Below, in pieces: positions 31,779-41,302 of a stretch of 64,000 nucleotides of DNA. Both the position numbers and the translations under genes were made by a program. Position 1 is the first letter of the stretch. Each line of letters begins with the position of its first letter. The notes beneath the pieces were generated by a model, which ran no database searches, was not told where the DNA came from, and was given only the letters and a program-made list of their open reading frames with translations. Source of the stretch: Strongylocentrotus droebachiensis (lineage: Eukaryota > Echinodermata > Echinoidea > Camarodonta > Strongylocentrotidae); assembly GCA_035222895.1 (NCBI GenBank), contig JAVYIG010001598.1, positions 124,001-188,000 of the forward strand, in the 5' to 3' direction.

Positions 31779-32194
31779 GTATGTGTAAACCAGTGTTTAA
31801 AAAAAGGATTTGGTGTTGAAGAAATGTGATTTTCTCAGTGATATTTAAGTATTTGTTACATTTTTAGGGGCCCTTTGGGAGCTTTCAAGAGCTATATTGC
31901 CCATAGCTTCTGTAAATGTTTTTGCTGATGTAAGCATTTCCCAAAAGTTCTATGTAGTCATGAATAGTGATGGCGTGTAGTATATCATCTAGATAGCATG
32001 TTAAAAAATCACAGATCAATGAAATTAAACAAATGAAATAAAGGGAGAAAAAATTCAGCTGCTCTAACTTGTATGCATCATATATCACTGGTCTCATCGA
32101 CCAACATGTGTGCAATGCTTGAGTATAGATGCACATACACTGTACTTGTACATAATATGTTCAGGACATTGTATAATGTTTAAAATCGTCCCTA

Positions 32195-32275
32195 TTTTCA
32201 CGAAGTGACGGTAGTGAGGAAAATCGTAACGTAAAGTGTATGCAATTTTCATTCACTACCGTCACTTCGTGAAAA
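32195..32275. mobile_element. Short palindromic element, 23-bp perfect arms
   Basis: 32195-32217 (TTTTCACGAAGTGACGGTAG...) is the exact reverse complement of 32253-32275, with a 35-nt loop. Found only in the C7-D7 intron. A miniature inverted-repeat element or hairpin. Confidence 0.7.
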
Positions 32276-32424
32276 CAGTGACGAAATGTTTAAACTTTTA
32301 AACATGTGTGTATATCTTGATGCTAGTTTATTCAAGATTCAAGTTTTATCTTCCATAATAAAACTGAATTTCATTTCCCTTTGTAGATTGCTCTCTCAAA
32401 CCTTTATGTGTTTACTTCTTTCAG

Positions 32425-32555
32425 CATCATTGAGTTACTGCAGTCCCTTGACATTCCTGGTCTGAATGAAACCTGGGTCCGGGACTGGGTGAAGCAGGTC
32501 CAACTCATGCAGTACATTAATGATGTCATTGCAGATTTGTTGGCAAGCAACAATG
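32425..32555 (+). CDS. ABCA-like gene, exon D7 (array unit 8)
   Basis: 131 nt, phases 2 to 1. Private changes WVRDWVKQVQLMQY. N-E-T sequon kept. Last array-type D exon. Confidence 0.9.
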
Positions 32556-32577
32556 GTAATAAATACAAAAATGATAA

Positions 32578-32680
32578 TAATTCTTCTCCTCCTGCTTATC
32601 CTCTTTCTTCTTCTTCTCCTTCTCTTCTTGATTTTTCTTTTTCTTCTGTTCTTTTCTTCCTCTTCTTCCTCTTTGTTTGC
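32578..32680 (+). repeat. Pyrimidine tract, D7-A8 intron
   Basis: About 100 nt, C/T-rich, after the D7 donor. It ends where an inserted segment begins. Confidence 0.75.
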
Positions 32681-32689
32681 TTTTATTTA

Positions 32690-33230
32690 TTCCATATAAA
32701 ATAATCACAACATACAAATACGTACATAAAAGAAATAAAAAGAAATATACGACGGATAGCCCATTTCAGGCTATTAACAAAATATGCCTGTTCTTCCATG
32801 GTGTTCGGTCTGATGCTTCTTCTTTTTCCACCACATCATTGGCGTCCCAGTTCATCGCAGGATGAAGATTCATTGTGACTGCAGCTGCAGCACTGGCGGT
32901 CGCTATTTTGGATTTTTCACCAGAGTCTGAAGACGTAAACAAACGACGTCAGAAATGTCAATTTTCAGGCATCTACCGGTATTGTCCCTGAATCGCAACA
33001 AAAGCATGTTTTTTTGGTTATATCCCACTGCTGCCACTATGTTATGCCTTTATGTGTTCTACAAGTCAATGACTTAGCCAAGTTAAACGTGATGTTCAGG
33101 TTTACTGTGTGTTTATTTACTCCATGTTTTTCTGGTTGTCTGTGGAGTGATACGGTACAATGGGTGTGTAGTGCACTAGTGTGATACATGTAAATACGCA
33201 TGAAGAAATATAGTTCTTAATCATAAGATA
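32690..33230 (-). mobile_element. Inserted segment, probable minus-strand LINE 3' end
   Basis: Unit-specific sequence between the pyrimidine tract and CAACGTGTATCAATCAGGTA, where other units have the SINE-like repeat. Read on the minus strand it ends TATGGAATAAATAAA after a stretch like a LINE 3' UTR. No coding motif supports it, so the class is tentative. Confidence 0.4.
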
Positions 33231-33232
33231 CA

Positions 33233-33380
33233 ACGTGTATCAATCAGGTATGATTATGTACATCTTGGGACCGACCTTTACCTTTACCATCCAAAAAAGA
33301 ATTGACTCGGTCTCAAAAAGGGGGTCCGCTGAGTCAGTTTTTAGGTAGAGACAGAGAGCTGACCATACCACGGACATCCA
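33233..33380 (-). mobile_element. Intronic SINE-like repeat, D7-A8 intron
   Basis: CGTGTATCAATCAGGTATGA, TTGGGACCGACCTTTACC, then TTGACTCGGTCTCAAAAAGG; same unit as at 5513. Confidence 0.5.
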
Positions 33381-33540
33381 GTTTTGTTTTGATGCAGTGA
33401 ATGATGAGTTGATGTAAAAAAAAAAATACATTATTTTAAAACATATCCCACTCAGGGACTGTTTATTGTTCTTTCTTTAGAATATAGGCCAACCCTACAT
33501 GTATATTGCATGAAATCATTTTTCAAATTATTTGTTACAG

Positions 33541-33674
33541 GGACAGAGTTTGCCATACCAACCTTCAACGAGCTGTTCCCAGATCCGACTGTCATTGTAC
33601 AACTGTTGACTGATCTTGGTGTCTCTAGTGACATCACTGAAGCTTTCTTATACATGGCTGTTCAAGCAGATCAG
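33541..33674 (+). CDS. ABCA-like gene, exon A8 (array unit 8)
   Basis: 134 nt, phases 1 to 0 (TTACAG|GGACAG ... CAG|GTACGT). Variable dipeptide S-S (TCT AGT). Last array-type A exon. Confidence 0.9.
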
Positions 33675-33891
33675 GTACGTGTATATGACTGTCCAATGTA
33701 GATGTGTAACCGTGGTGATAAGGAGGATGGGAGTGGTATGTGCAGAAAAATGAATCAGTAAAACTAAGTTTACAAAGCTTAATTGTTCTTCTTTGGTGTG
33801 GTGATGCATGCAGCCTGCCTAAAAAAAAAAATTAAAGCAGTCATCATTAATCTTCATGACAAGGAAGACAATTTTTATATACCGTAAATCT

Positions 33892-34393
33892 CTGTGTGTA
33901 TAAGGCGCACTTTTTTGCCGCCGAATTTTTTTTGAAAGTCGGGGGTGCGTCTTATACACGGGTACAGAATTTTTTTTTTTTTAATATTTTTAATTTTTTT
34001 AATTTTTAAAGTTTTGATTTATGGCGCTATGCCTGGCAATGTCTCCCATCTCAGTAATTGGTGTGTTGACTCACCACTCAAATTTGTCTGTCATCTTGGT
34101 TTGAAAGTAATCTTTCTAATAGATCTCAATATGTAGTTTATAATAATAATTCCTCAAAAAAAAATTATATTCTTCTATCCTAGGTACTCTATTGTTTTAA
34201 TTTACATTAATGATCTTACACATTCTTCTAAAAACGACATTGTTACTATTATTTGTGACAAGTTCACAAGCACAAATCTGCGCCTTCAACTGCACCTCAA
34301 TGTCAAATGAAGGTCATTCCCCGCATGGGCTTTTGCCCCTAAAATAGGGGTGCGCCTTATACACAGGTGCGTCTTATACACAGAGATTTACAG
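33892..34393. mobile_element. TIR element, GACGCACC family, copy 3, with RT fragment
   Basis: TA|CCGTAAATCTCTGTGTGTAT at left and GTCTTATACACAGAGATTTACAG|TA at right. The interior from about 34075 to 34240 translates to decayed reverse transcriptase text (SSWFESNLSNRSQYVVYNN, then LIYINDLTHSSKND after a disrupted stretch). Relative to copy 4 the interior is inverted. Confidence 0.75.
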
Positions 34394-34510
34394 TACTATA
34401 TTTTTGCATATATCTTTGCTACTCTGAACATCTATCACAATCAAATAATAGGGATTCTTCCCTGCACACTTCTGATTCATTCAATTAAATCCATTTTTAA
34501 TCCATTTTAG

Positions 34511-34705
34511 TGGACGGAAATATGGATGAAGCCTGACCCTCTCCAAGCTGTCTGCGATACAAGTCTCTTTCAAGACATCTTCACCCAGACTCTCAACTCT
34601 TCCATTGATATCCAGACCATCCAGGCAACACTCTGCTCTCTTAACCTCTCTGACATTGATGCTTTACTGAATGATATCTTCAAGGCGAACGGTATGATTG
34701 TTCAG
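34511..34705 (+). CDS. ABCA-like gene, exon B8 (array unit 8, last array exon)
   Basis: 195 nt, phase 0 both ends (TTTTAG|TGG ... CAG|GTAAGT). C-D-T-S, LLNDIFKANG. Array-type intron continues to about 35060, then homology stops. Confidence 0.9.
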
Positions 34706-34858
34706 GTAAGTGAGCTGATGGCTGTTTTGGTCAGTGGATTACCTCATCAGAAAATCATGTAGGGCGTCACACTTACTTCTTGGAAGGGGTTCCGTATTAC
34801 TTTTTTAGAGTCGTTATGCTTGAATTCTGTGTAGAGATTTCAATGTTTTGGATGGTGG

Positions 34859-34877
34859 TGGGGGGGGGGGGGGGGGG
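34859..34877 (+). repeat. Poly-G run, B8-C8 intron
   Basis: About 19 G in the homologous position of the last array intron. Confidence 0.8.
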
Positions 34878-35159
34878 TCCAGACTTAGATTTTGGGTCCC
34901 CATGAGCCCTGATGGCCTATAAGTTTCAAGCCCTGGATGATGGGACCAATAATTTATTCCTAGATTACATCAACATGTAGCGGTTCAAAGGACTGTAACA
35001 CAAGTCAACTGCAAAATAATTATGCAGAACCAATTGCAACAAAAAAATAATCACAAAGCATTGAATCAAAAGATTTATAGCCTTTGAAAACAAACTTTGT
35101 AGCTTATGGTCTCCCCTTAACATTTAAATACTTGCCTTTCATCTCCTCTGATCCTAAAG

Positions 35160-35287
35160 ATATCTTTACTCCTCTTCAATGATCCCACCATGGATTGGGC
35201 GACGGCATGGAACATCAGCATTTACTTCAGTCAAATGTTTGATGAGCTATTCCAGAATCCTCCCATGATAGAGCAAGACATAAAGCA
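35160..35287 (+). CDS. ABCA-like gene, exon C8 (diverged)
   Basis: 128 nt, phases 0 to 2 (CCTAAAG|ATA ... AAG CA|GTAAGT). Same length and phases as the array C exons but different sequence: ISLLLFNDPTMDWATAWNIS, then FSQMFDELFQNPPMIEQDIK. The exact length match and the aligned N-x-S site identify it as a C exon. Confidence 0.8.
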
Positions 35288-36105
35288 GTAAGTATTATAC
35301 AACTCACTCCTAGATCCTAATAAAATGATTGGTTAATTGCAGTCACGTGTGATTGATTTACTAAGACTTTTCGATGTTTTTTTATGAGAAAGTATGCAAT
35401 AGTTTCCAAGACTATCCAAAGAGTTTTAAGTACGCCATGCACAGCAGTGTGTATAAAGGTAAGTGCTATTATCTCTGTGCATGCGCTAAAGTAAGCCTAT
35501 TAAACCTAGGATTTTTATGTCAGCGATAATGACACGAAACAATCTTGAAATGAATTTTTTTCCATCAAATAACAAGGATCGATGGGTATGTTGTGTAAAT
35601 GATGCATGTTTTAATTGATTCATGCAAAAATCTATCCACTCTTGTTGAGTCTGTTTATGCACCTATCATACTCAGCCTGGCTTTGTACGATAGATGCATC
35701 CAGCCTCAATTCAAGTGCGGACAGATTGTTTAAAGGAGAATGAAACCCTTCATTGTAACCTAGGTCATTATGTAGGGGACATTTAAACTCACATTTTCAT
35801 ATAACAATCAGGTTCGTAGGATATGTGTATTCACTAAAGTTTCCAAATAAGACGGCTATCGTCTGCTATAAGTTCAAAAGGAAGCTGCCATTATGACATA
35901 TTCACGCTATACTCCACCTATACTTGTAATTCGCAAGGCTTACTTACAGGGACCAAGCCTCGAGCTGTTCTTATTTTCTGAACTGTTAACACTGGTTCGA
36001 TTGCATATAGCTGCTGACCATCCATATTAATTAATAGTAATACACAAAACTATGATATCTATTTTTTACTGGTTCGAATGCATATCTCGTCCTTTTGTAT
36101 TTCAG

Positions 36106-36208
36106 GCTAACACTTTCTCTGTTTATAGTTAACTGGAGAGTATGTTTAAGATGTATGGTGTTTGGGATGATCCTGAATATTATCTAAAATGCGTTGAATT
36201 CTGTCTTC
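36106..36208 (+). pseudogene. Decayed tandem copy of exon D8 (upstream)
   Basis: TTTCAG|GCTAACACTTTCTCTGTTTA matches the D8 acceptor and start. A 2-nt insertion (GTTTATAGTTAACTGG against GTTTAGTGAACTGG) breaks the frame. The copy lies 122 bp upstream, shorter than the exon, so it has no donor of its own. Confidence 0.8.
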
Positions 36209-36227
36209 TCTTCCTTTTGTATTCCAG

Positions 36228-36358
36228 GCTAACACTTTCTCTGTTTAGTGAACTGGAGAATATGCTTAGGATGTATGGTGTTTGGGATGAGGCTGAACAT
36301 TATCTGAAATATGTTGAATTCTATCTTCAAGTCGTAGGACATCACCTCGGCAATTCGA
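36228..36358 (+). CDS. ABCA-like gene, exon D8 (diverged)
   Basis: 131 nt, phases 2 to 1 (TTCCAG|GCTAACA ... TTC GA-type end AATTCGA|GTAAGT). Encodes LTLSLFSELENMLRMYGVWD, then EAEHYLKYVEFYLQVVGHHL. Same length as the array D exons. Confidence 0.8.
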
Positions 36359-36758
36359 GTAAGTCAATTCTTATTGTTATTGTTATAGGGGATAGTAAAC
36401 GGATGAGGGGCCAATAACCCATAGTAATTCAGACTTTTTTTTAACGTCAAAATTAATCAGCTTTTTCTCCTCAAATTGGCAACAATAATTTGTAACATAG
36501 TTACAAAAATCAGTAAAAAAATAAATAAGTTGGAGTGTACATCAAATGAAACAGTGTGAATGAAACTTACACCAAAAAATTATTTCTGATCTTGATATTA
36601 AGAAAAAGTGATTATAGATTCATTTTTCATTGCTGATTTACAGACTTTAATGATTATTTATACTTTACAATTTTGAACTTGTCTGTATGTAAATTTCATC
36701 TGGACTATGGGCATATCAATGTACCAGCATTGATGATGATTTGTTTATACTCTTTTAG

Positions 36759-36880
36759 ACAACTTCTTGAAGGATTTATTTGATCCGACCGTCTCGTTGG
36801 ATAGCTTGGTCCGCTACGTTGGCATGTCACCGGAAGAAATAAGAACCGCTTTACTTGGAGATCTCACAGATATATCCTTT
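36759..36880 (+). CDS. ABCA-like gene, exon A9
   Basis: 122 nt, phases 1 to 0 (CTTTTAG|ACAAC ... TCC TTT|GTATGT). NNFLKDLFDPTVSLDSLVRY, VGMSPEEIRTALLGDL. The DPTV core is kept; the N-terminal GTEFAIP part is missing. Confidence 0.8.
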
Positions 36881-37026
36881 GTATGTATACCAGTACACAT
36901 GATATTTAAAGATGAACACCAAAATCATGTGTCATAGATTATGTTGAATGCAAGTTGATATATGAATTTAATGATATGAAGATATGTTTAATCCTATGTG
37001 AGAAAATGTGTTATGATTATACATGT

Positions 37027-37302
37027 CCCAGGGGGGTCACTCTCATACACAAGTGCTACCCACCCTTGTCCATCAACCTCTGAAATGGACCCTAATGGCG
37101 TATCGCAAATTTTCTGAAATGGACCCTAAAGGCGTATCATGAACCAGAAAATGTACCCTTTTTGGTTTTTTGTGTGCAATCAGTGCTTGAAAAACACCTC
37201 TTTTTAAGGAAAACATCGACGCTGCTGTATAGCTGGAAAAATCCCTTTTTAACGCTTTTTCTGGACGAGGGTAGCCAGTCATGTTGGGAGTGACCCCCCA
37301 GG
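37027..37302. mobile_element. MITE with 8-bp target duplication (hAT-like)
   Basis: Ends CCCAGGGGGGTCACTC and GAGTGACCCCCCAGG (14 of 15 inverted match). Flanked by ATACATGT at 37019-37026 and 37303-37310. The interior has a tandem AAATGGACCCTAA(A/T)GGCGTATC. No ORF of significance. Confidence 0.85.
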
Positions 37303-37444
37303 ATACATGTATGTGTATTATGGTAGAGTATTAAGATATGATAAACTAGTTCAATTTAAGATTGCCATTGAATAGAGAGGTTTTTGATTGTTGGAAGTGT
37401 GCATTTTCAAATAATGACGGGACAAATGCTCTCCTGATGATTGC

Positions 37445-37612
37445 TCCAGGGGGCGTTTCACAAAGCCTTTTTTCAATGCCTTTTTTCAATGACAAATGAC
37501 AAAAATCAGTGAAAAATCTGCTCATAACCAATCAGAAACAAGGGTTTCTGTAGCTTATAACAAAACCTGACATTTGTCACTGATGACAAGATTTTGTGAA
37601 ATGCCCCCCAGG
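37445..37612. mobile_element. MITE, CCAGGGGGCGTTTCACAAAG family
   Basis: About 168 bp. Left end CCAGGGGGCGTTTCACAAAG, right end TTTTGTGAAATGCCCCCCAGG. A motif familiar from deuterostome genomes. Confidence 0.8.
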
Positions 37613-37691
37613 TTCACTTTTAAGATGATATTTCCAACTTTAACTATTGACCCCAAACTGTTATCTTTTCTTGTGGTTATTTTCTCCCTAG

Positions 37692-37901
37692 CTTGCCGAC
37701 CTGTACTATGGGGACGGGGACTGGAACTACCTATTCTATTGCGATGACAAAGAGCAGTTTGAATCTAATTATAACACTACCAACGATGAGTTCCTGGACC
37801 TGTTTGCTGTCAGAGAGGCCTTTTGTTCTCTGAACATATCAGAGTTCTTTGAGACTGCCAAGAATATCTATGGCTTTGATTTCCTTCGACTGACAGAGCT
37901 G
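37692..37901 (+). CDS. ABCA-like gene, exon B9
   Basis: 210 nt, 70 codons, phase 0 both ends (CCCTAG|CTTGCC ... GAG CTG|GTGAGT). Starts LADLYYGDGDWNYLFYCDDK. The second Cys sits in AFCSLNISEFFETAK, the B signature. Confidence 0.85.
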
Positions 37902-38186
37902 GTGAGTGTTGGATTCCACGTTGATCGATTGATTGATTGATTGATTTTATTTGTGAAGTACTTGAAAAGTGTAGTTACATTTAAATTGTGAAATACAAAC
38001 CTTTTGGATTGGATTGGATTAGACTCTGTATACATATGTAACATGACATGTATTTCGGCTAGTGTGAAGATACTGACTTGCTTGCATCTTTGAATGATTT
38101 TTTAAACAGAAATATGGCACCATACAAATGCTTAGAATCATCATCACCTTCCTCATTTCTGTTTTTTTTTTTATTATCCTGTCTAG

Positions 38187-38383
38187 AACTACATGAGGAG
38201 TAGGAACAGCTCAAGTCCTGGTCTTGATATTGAGTCTCTCGTAGATGTTGCAACTGACATAGCTCAGATGATCACAGATCTGGCTAATCTACCATCTATG
38301 CTGACCGAAGACCTGGACTTGGACTTCTTTGTAATGAGACTAACAAACCTGTCTAATGCGATTGATGAACAGGATTATCAGCA
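38187..38383 (+). CDS. ABCA-like gene, exon C9
   Basis: 197 nt, phases 0 to 2 (GTCTAG|AACTAC ... CAG CA|GTAAGG). NYMRSRNSSSPGLDIESLVD, then IAQMITDLANLPSMLTEDLD. Longer than array C exons by 69 nt and the same length as C10. Confidence 0.8.
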
Positions 38384-38499
38384 GTAAGGATACAGGTTGA
38401 TTGTTATATCTTAAAATATAAAAGAATTATAAAGTAGTTCTTCAAATTTCAGAGTTAGTGCATAAACATGTATTTGATTGATTTTATTTTATTTTATTC

Positions 38500-38660
38500 A
38501 GTTTGCAGAGTTTGTTAGGATGTTAACGTTATTCTAGCAGATGGTAGGTTCAAATCCCACTGGTTTCAAGATTTTTTCTGACTTTATTGTTTTCAATTAC
38601 AGATCGATCAATCAATCTTTAATTACTGAGTGTAAGCCTCAAATATGTTTAAATTATATT
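38500..38660 (+). mobile_element. Decayed tRNA-derived SINE
   Basis: B box GTAGGTTCAAATCCC and a shared 3' part TTTTCAATTACAGATCGATCAATC...GAGTGTAAGCC, paralogous to the copy at 38762. Confidence 0.55.
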
Positions 38661-38761
38661 TATAAAACTTAACTAAATGTCCTAATGGCGGACTAATGAA
38701 TATTAATAAGTCAGAATGAGTCAGGAGAGCTTGGGTATTTGTTTCTAGTTCATCGTGACTG

Positions 38762-38935
38762 TGCCATGGACCAGTGATGGCCTGGTGGTAGAATCGCTGC
38801 TCGGCAAGCAGTGGATGGTTGGTTCAAATCCCGCTGGTTCCAAGATTCTTTCTGACTTGTTTTCAATTACAGATCGATCAATTGATCTTTATTTACTGGG
38901 TGTAAGCCACAAATATATTTAAACAGTTATTCTAG
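38762..38935 (+). mobile_element. tRNA-derived SINE
   Basis: Head GATGGCCTGGTGGTAGAATC with anticodon-stem-like GCTGC...GCAG and B box GGTTCAAATCCC. The 3' part is shared with 38500-38660. Confidence 0.6.
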
Positions 38936-38979
38936 CTGTTCTTTCAAAATGCAATGATTTAAACATCATATCTTTTCAG

Positions 38980-39105
38980 GCTGATCGTACTCCTGGGCGA
39001 GCTTGCTCCGTTGCTTCGATCACCCGACATCGTCTACCAGATCCAGGCTTCTCTCATGTCAAGCAGTGATATCTTGTCATGGTTTGAATCTATAGATTCT
39101 ACAGA
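38980..39105 (+). CDS. ABCA-like gene, exon D9a (extra phase 2-2 exon)
   Basis: 126 nt, phases 2 to 2 (TTTCAG|GCTGATC ... ACA GA|GTGAGT). LIVLLGELAPLLRSPDIVYQ, then ASLMSSSDILSWFESIDSTD. The only departure from the four-exon grammar in the window: two exons fill the D place of this set. Confidence 0.75.
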
Positions 39106-39669
39106 GTGAGTGTTGGAATAATAATAATAATGTTAGAATATTAATAAATTGTTCTATAATAGAGCCACTCCCGCCATCCATCCTCTCCAAGCGCTATAGT
39201 TCTCCTTAAAACTATAAGCTAAGAAAGATAACCAACAGTCTTTCTCAAGACTACACCGACAGTCCTTTTCAGGACTACACACCCTCAAAAAAGATTATTG
39301 AGAGTCCTGAAAAGGACTCAATCCTCAATCCTCCCTCTCTCTCACATGGTGCATCCGCAAGCCTACTTCATAAATTGTTCTTACATACATTACATTATAG
39401 TTAAAAGCACTATGTAATTCCTATGGGGTTGGATATTAGAACTCTAGCTAAAACTTCTGTAGCTGTTAATGTACATGTACCGGCTCACAGTATTTTAAGG
39501 AATAAATCTTGCCAGGTACCCATTTGACTTGAAGGTTGAGAGAGACAACTGTAGAGTGCCTTGTTTATATTGTCAAAAGCATAGGGCTAGGGATAGAGTT
39601 GAAATTGGATTTAGGTTAGGTTTAGGGTAAGGGTTAGTTATAGTTTAGTAAGTTATATAAGTTTATAAT

Positions 39670-39785
39670 ATAGTAAGGCATTAGTCCTCATTACCAAGTC
39701 CCTCAGAGAGAACTTAAAGCCGTTGGTCTCCAGGTTTCTTACTTACAAGCATATACATGCTTTCTTAGCAGTCAGTTAAAGCAGT
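39670..39785 (+). mobile_element. SINE body fragment
   Basis: GTAAGGCATTAGTCCTCATT...CATGCTTTCTTAGCAGTCAG matches the body of the SINE at 28047-28256; the tRNA head is missing. Confidence 0.65.
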
Positions 39786-39789
39786 CCTC

Positions 39790-40426
39790 ATCAAACAAAT
39801 CAAACAAATGTACACTGTATCAATGTGTTTTGAGTTATTTCTACTTTCATGTTTGATCTAGTCAATGGCAATTTGCCTCATATTTTGATAGAGTACTGTG
39901 ACATTATAGAATATAGCTATTCCACAAGACAAAAAGAAGATGGACAATTACGTCTTCCAAAATTAAGAACGACACAAGGTCAATTTTCATTGTCTTTTGT
40001 GGGCAGTGAATTTTGGAATAGATTACCTGTTGATGTCAGATTGACAAGGTGTAGAAATAGGTTTTGGAATTCTGTTACAAGTCATTTGTTGAACAAGTCA
40101 TGAATGAAATATCAAGTGTACACAATTCATAATTCATATTTTAGATTATTAGTTTGTATATTGTAAGACATTGTTGAGTACTGATTCTTGTGTGTTTTTA
40201 AGTATCGATTGTAAAAGTAAATTCTTTATTTTTTGTTTTGTTACGTTCTCTAAACTGATTTGTACCAAATACTTTGTTTAGCTGTTTAAGGGGTTAGGCT
40301 CGACTAGCACATGTGCTATTATCTGGCCCCTTTTACCAACCAATAGTTTCTCTTCCTGTATATGTAATTATTGTATGGAATGTATGAAATGTATTGCTGT
40401 TGGTAAATAAATCAAATCAAATATTT
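39790..40426 (+). mobile_element. 5'-truncated LINE fragment (third family)
   Basis: The open stretch 39849-40103 has YSTRQKEDGQLRLPKLRTTQ and FVGSEFWNRLPVDVRLTRC, the usual C-terminus after the RT domain of such LINEs. The tail is TAAATAAATCAAATCAAATA. It ends about 14 bp before exon D9b. Confidence 0.75.
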
Positions 40427-40440
40427 TATTTTTGTTACAG

Positions 40441-40568
40441 CCCTGTGACGTGGTTAGAGCGTATCGAGGGAGCACTGAATGAAACACTCTTATGGCACAC
40501 CATTCTCCCTGCTCTCAATTTCGTTGATCTTCTCATCGAATCAGACCTTGATGCTCTCAACCCCCTTG
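40441..40568 (+). CDS. ABCA-like gene, exon D9b
   Basis: 128 nt, phases 2 to 1 (TTACAG|CCCTG ... CCC CTT G|GTAAGT). DPVTWLERIEGALNETLLWH, then LPALNFVDLLIESDLDALN. The N-E-T site echoes the array D exons. Its donor lies in the first unit of a 31-bp tandem array. Confidence 0.8.
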
Positions 40569-40750
40569 GTAAGTTCCCTTGATTGGTTAATCAGCGATGG
40601 TAAGTTCCCTTGATTGGTTAATCAGCAATGGTAAGTTCCCTTGATTGTTTAATCAGCAATGGTTAAAGTTCCCTTGATTGGTTAATCAGCAATGGTAAGT
40701 TCCCTTGATTGGTTAATCAGCAATGGTAAGTTCCCTTGCTTGGTTAATCA
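40561..40750 (+). repeat. 31-bp tandem repeat containing five 5' splice sites
   Basis: Unit GGTAAGTTCCCTTGATTGG...AATCAGCAAT, six copies. GTAAGT occurs at 40569 (used donor), 40600, 40631, 40695 and 40726. The fourth copy (40662) reads GTTAAAG. Extending the exon past the first donor meets TGA at once (AAG TTC CCT TGA). Confidence 0.9.
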
Positions 40751-41302
40751 GCAACATGTGATGGACCAAGATGGTGGGTTGTGGTCTGAGTGTACTGATT
40801 GGCGGGCCAAAATCTTGCCTTACCTTAAAATGGTAAATCTGCCTGCATTTTGTGCAAAATATCACTGTAGAAACAAACTTGTATGTATATTGAAATAGCT
40901 TTCAGTGAATCATAAGCTTTATTTGAAGGTATGAATACAACAATTTGAGATGATACAACACTTGATTGACTGATGAAAAGTGGTCAGAAACCGGGTGAGG
41001 GCGGGTGGTAAGATGTTTCAAACTAAATGTGCATGCTGGCTTATTCCCTCCTTACATATAGGTACAGCTAATAAGACATTAATTGGTAATTATCTGTTAT
41101 CTTATTTGCAACTTGAAGCTTGAACATGCTTAGAATTATTCTAGCTATTGACCTAGAGACATTAATGACAATTTAAAGGCTAGAGTAAAGGCCTAAAAAT
41201 ACTTTGTCACCCAGCAGAAATTATTATTATTATTAATGTATACTTGATTTTATATCTCTCAAACCTGTAATTCTTATTTTAAATTTGTTGTTTATCCTCT
41301 AG

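Larger units (their letters stand above)
3380..35090 (+). repeat. Eight-copy tandem array of a C-D-A-B exon unit
   Basis: Eight direct repeats each carry exons C, D, A and B together with homologous introns. Spacing between successive C exons is 3238, 3093, 4530, 3490, 2421, 7303 (about 2565 without the LINE) and 3955 bp. Homology begins in the intron before C0 (TTTTGGCATGTCTGTTTA near 3496 recurs before every later C except C8) and ends shortly after B8 near 35060-35090. Flanking B0 and C8 are diverged, so the duplicated unit is B-C intron to B-C intron. Coding identity between copies is very high by eye, which means recent amplification or strong gene conversion. Confidence 0.9.

Noticed and set aside
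35740-35970. AAAGGAGAATGAAACCC segment as a possible repeat or regulatory element
   Set aside because: Looks like a dispersed repeat common in such genomes, but I see no second copy in the window to support borders.
40561-40750. CRISPR-like 31-bp direct repeat array
   Set aside because: Units are contiguous with no unique spacers and sit on an exon donor in a eukaryotic gene.
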